Of a stretch of DNA of 64,000 bases, positions 61,080-64,000 are shown one piece after another. A model generated the notes under the pieces. It saw only the letters and a list, made by a program, of their open reading frames with translations. It did not search any database and was not told the origin of the DNA. Positions within the stretch are counted from its first letter, which is position 1, and every line of letters begins with the position of its first letter. This DNA is from Tamarix chinensis (lineage: Eukaryota > Streptophyta > Magnoliopsida > Caryophyllales > Tamaricaceae): assembly GCA_030549775.1 (NCBI GenBank), contig CM060180.1, positions 29,853,090-29,917,089 of the forward strand. The letters are read 5' to 3'. The translations under genes were made by a program, and so were the position numbers.

Positions 61080-64000
61080 CATGATAATAACAATATAAAT
61101 ACAATTAAAATGAATAAGGCTTGCATAATTAGGGTTTAGGGTACCACCTAGGGTTGGTGGTGACCGGCAGCACCGGCGGCGGTGGGGAAAGAGGGAAAAA
61201 AGGAAATTAGTAGACTGTTAGGAATAGGAGAGGGTGAGTGAGGGTTGAAGTTGGGGTGGTTAAGGTTGCCCAAGTTAAGAGGGTTGAAATGGAGGTGGTG
61301 GTGTGGCCAAAGGCAGCGGTGCAGGCGGCAGCGCTATGGTGGCCAAGGGTGGTGGAAAAGGAGGAAGGGAGGAGGAGAGGGAGGAAGGGGAAAAGGAGGG
61401 TAGAGGAAGGTCTGCAGGGGATTTTGGGAGGTGCAAGAGGTGGTGGTTGCGGCGGGAGTGGTGGCGAACATTGGTGCGAAGGGCAGTGGGGGTGGAAGTG
61501 TGGTTGCTTGGGAAGGGTATTTTGCAAGGACGAGGTGGCTTGTGCAAGGCAAATCGAGGGAGGAGGGTGGCGTAGGTTGGTAGAGGGTGATGTAGGGAGT
61601 GGTTATGTGGGTGGCTCGAGCAGCGGCGCTGGGCGACCGCGACAGTGAGGTCGTCTGATCTGGCGATGGCACAAGGGTTAAGATTTTCTAGGCTACGAAA
61701 GAAATTCCAACTTCGGTTGCTTAAGGGGTATATATATATATCAAATGGAGGGAAAACGATATAGGGAAGAAGGAAAACAGGGTCAAGAGGGATGGGCACA
61801 CCGGTCGACGATGGTAAGCCGGTGTAGGTCTACCATTGTAGGGTTATGGTTATAGGGGAGAAGGAATGGGCACGCGTGAGGAGAGGGGAGGGTTAGTCAG
61901 GTCAAAAAGACAAGCAAATCAGCGAGGAATAGAGGGGAGGGATGGCTAGTCAATGGGCGTAGTCGCCAGCGGAAATCAAGCCGCAGGTCGGGGGAGATGC
62001 AGACGCACATCAAGGAGGAAGAAGAAGAAGGCTGGACCAGTAGTCCAGGGAGAAAGGAAAGAAAGAAAGAGGGGAGGGGGAACCAGCCGGCTGGGAAAAA
62101 GGAGGGGGCATGGGCTTGGCTGCGCGGGGTGGGGAGGGAAAAAAGAAAAGAAAGACCGGGTCGCAAGCTAGGCTAGCACAGGTCGGGGAAGGGGAGGGGA
62201 ATAAAGAAAAAGATGAAGGAAGAAAAAGGAGATAGAGAGAGGAAAAGAAAAGGGAAAAAAAAGAAGAAGAGAAAAATAGGTGAGTTGGGGTATTTAAAAT
62301 AATTTGGTATTATGGGATACTTGAAAATATTAATATTTTAATAAAATAATAATTAAATTCTCTTTTTAAGTTAATTAAGGGTTTTTGAAAGATTTTTCCT
62401 AAATTCCATTTTAATTAGCAAAACACTCAAATTTTTCATAATTAAATTATTTATTATTTTCTCCTTGATTTTCCTTAATTAATTCTCTCTTATTTTAATA
62501 AAATAATTAATTTCCCTAATAAATCCTTATTTTGCCATAATTTCCTAAATTAGGGTTTTGGGGTATTTCAACTTAGGTGTTTTTTTTCTTTTAAGAAGTG
62601 CTTCAGATTGTTCCACAGATTTAAGAATAGTAGTCAAGTGTGTTTTTCTACGAGAGGTGTTGGGTCATTTCCACCGAACGATAATAGCGGCGTAGGTGTG
62701 TTGTCCCTAAGAGGTACTTAATAATGTTCCACCAAATAAATAATAATGGGATCATTGAACTCAATGTATTAAGAGTATGGATTATGATTGTAATTAATGA
62801 TGGGCTTCTAGAATCATCATTATCTTACATTATGTTTGTATACTTGCTTATGCCCCATATAATTTATGTTATGTATGACCTATTTGTGGTTGTATTGTTA
62901 CCTTACTCAATACGTAGCGTATTGATCATTATTTTCACGGGTGCTGCTCATTCCTATGAGCATGACTACCTTTTTTTGTAGGATTATTGAACACTACGTG
63001 TAGTCCACTCGCTTGTGGGGAGCACTAATCGAATTGGTAAAGGGTATGGTCAACCGAATATATCTATCTCTTTATGGACTCTTAGTCTTATATTTTTGTT
63101 ATACATTCTCCTTCTTTCTAATTTGTATCATGTATCATGGTGGAATCAAGTGTGAATCAAATGCTTCCTACACTTGATTCATATATACAATGTTACTTTT
63201 TCCTTACATCCGACATATAATAGGCATAGAGAGTTCCTCTTCTATGTTGGATGTGGCATAACACCCCCTACTTTTTGTATTTTGGCTTTTGCAATTAACT
63301 CTTTTAAATAAAAATTTTTAGTCCTAAAATTTAGATGTGTTATAGTTATGGTGATTGAGTTGAGATTGGTTCTAATAATTACTTAAAAGAACATCCATTG
63401 GATGCTTCGTTGGTAGGTTTTATTATGTTTTAAATGAACGGGCATGAGTAGTATATGGTCTTAGTGATAGTTGTTTATCTGACATGCTTATCCTATTTTT
63501 TTCATTGCATGTATATTTAAATATTTATACCATGTCCTACTAGTGATGATTTTTATGTGTTCCATGCAAACTTTTCATGTTAGTTTTGCATGATGGGATA
63601 CTCGCTACCATTGTACTCATTGGTTCCATTTCATGGGCTCCTACTTATCCATGGCAGTGGTGACTTTGTAGGTTAGCTTGAGAGATCAATTGAAGGAAAT
63701 TATTATAGGTTAAGAGTTAGGATTATCTGGTGTCCTATTTGATATATTTTGATCTAGATATTTTTGGACTCTTATATCCTCTTGTATTTCCTTTTACTTG
63801 AATTTTGTAATTGCTGACCGTTTGTATTACCAAAATGATGTTGATCAAATTTGAAATATCTATTCTATTTTTTATAATTGTGTTATTAATTTAAGCAAAG
63901 AAAAAATTTAGCGTTAGCACTTGATATAAAAATAGTACAGGAAACCAGACTTGTACCAAGTATGATAGTAACTGTAATAACCTGTTTTTAAAAAATCATA

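Larger units (their letters stand above)
58245..62570 (-). mobile_element. Second-level solo-LTR-like insertion, 4.3 kb
   Basis: It begins TGTAACATCCCAAAATTCAC and ends TAGGGTTTTGGGGTATTTCA. The flanks are GTTTA (58240-58244) and ACTTA (62571-62575). A related host unit elsewhere reads GTAGCTTAGGTGTG at this position, so an original GCTTA with one transition on each side explains both. The layout is terminal hairpin, GTTACCGCCGTG block, minisatellite (58981-59330), ACCGGTCTTGGAGC block (60376-60431), AAT-triplet field, GGTGG-rich part (61150-62270) and AT-rich tail. A TATATATATA tract at 61728-61740 is a candidate TATA on the minus strand. The many open frames in 61200-62170 are low complexity and overlap on both strands. 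Confidence 0.8.
55165..63344 (+). mobile_element. Second nested LTR-like insertion (TSD GTTAT)
   Basis: It begins TATAATACCCTAAAATTTTA and ends TTAGATGTGTTATA, flanked by GTTAT (55160-55164 and 63345-63349). It contains a second-level insertion at 58245-62570; its own length is about 3.85 kb. Resemblance is to the 40480-42720 fragment more than to its host, so it belongs to a different subfamily. The 55320-56850 part is CCT/CACC-rich and gives spurious open frames. From 58000 the family motif appears as GTTCCATTGGTTTAAGATTAAT-like units, which continue at 62590-62760 beyond the nested insertion. No gag or pol. Confidence 0.82.
46250..64000 (+). mobile_element. Oldest host LTR-like element of the nest, interrupted twice
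   Basis: Host pieces are about 46250-48143, 54912-55164 and 63350-64000. They read through in order when the 48144-54906 and 55165-63344 insertions are removed, and together they parallel the copy at 51600-54906: a CACC-rich part (46270-47000), a TTTACTAAAATGTTA block (47170), GTGTGCCATTGC...GAGTACCTTAGT units (48100), TTGATATGATCTC (54975), GAGATTGGTTCTAAT (63365) and a TAGCACTTG...AGTATGATAGTAAC end (63915-63975). The window ends perhaps 60 bp before its terminus. The left boundary near 46250 is a guess; no TG start was found. 45911-46250 is AT-rich spacer. No protein domain is recognised. Confidence 0.7.

Noticed and set aside
61200..62170. Several overlapping open frames of 60-175 codons on both strands
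   Set aside because: They are Pro/Ser/Thr/His- or Gly/Arg-rich readings of a GGTGG-rich non-coding part of an LTR-like element, open on both strands, with no domain and no conservation between the sister copies.

Overview
The window is nuclear DNA from a flowering plant. The evidence is a nine-exon plasma-membrane H+-ATPase gene with GT-AG introns, a plant-type CACTA transposon with TNP2-like coding sequence, Tat-type Ty3/gypsy remnants, hAT and PIF-like MITEs, and strongly AT-rich spacer. Nothing seen narrows the species. Only one gene looks intact: the H+-ATPase (749-5038, minus strand, 952 residues). Everything after about 5.6 kb is repeat-derived.

Layout. 1-5.3 kb: H+-ATPase gene with flanks, including a near-terminal perfect hairpin at 41-89. 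5.65-7.05 kb: two MITEs, each with a recognisable target-site duplication (TSD). 7.6-8.6 kb: degenerate Ty3/gypsy gag. 9.06-10.75 kb: internal region of a short minus-strand LTR element with a tRNA-Asp-like primer-binding site and a polypurine tract but no visible RT or integrase. Its upstream LTR appears to be split by a complete 10.1-kb CACTA transposon (11436-21559, TSD TTA). The CACTA carries a damaged TNP2-like gene, part of a second transposon ORF and a captured piece of a plant DUF707 gene. 22.4-22.9 kb: hAT-like MITE. 23.2-31.4 kb: decayed Tat-lineage element (protease, RT, RNase H, second RNase H, integrase, spacer repeats, antisense ORF), split in RNase H by a 2.7-kb solo-LTR-like insertion (TSD GCAAT). 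32-38 kb: a 390-bp tandem repeat region split by a 3.4-kb LTR-like insertion, then a FAR1/MULE-like pseudogene. 39-43.4 kb: a MITE, an LTR fragment and a hAT transposase C-terminal relic.

43.9-64 kb is a nest of one family of long, non-coding, LTR-like elements with TGTAACACCCC-type ends. A 1.95-kb member (43957-45905) comes first. An old copy from about 46.25 kb to the window end then carries two insertions (48144-54906, TSD GATAG; 55165-63344, TSD GTTAT). Each of these carries one further insertion in the opposite orientation (48385-51593, TSD TAAAA; 58245-62570, TSD GTTTA/ACTTA). Removing the insertions rejoins the host sequences, which supports the order. None contains recognisable gag or pol, so solo LTRs are the simplest reading. 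Shared marks are a terminal hairpin, a roughly 50-bp minisatellite motif (CCACTATTAT..GGTGGATCGGT), and a purine/pyrimidine-biased segment that gives spurious open frames.

No tRNA, rRNA or CRISPR was recognised. Family names rest on reading translated motifs by eye; no database search was run.
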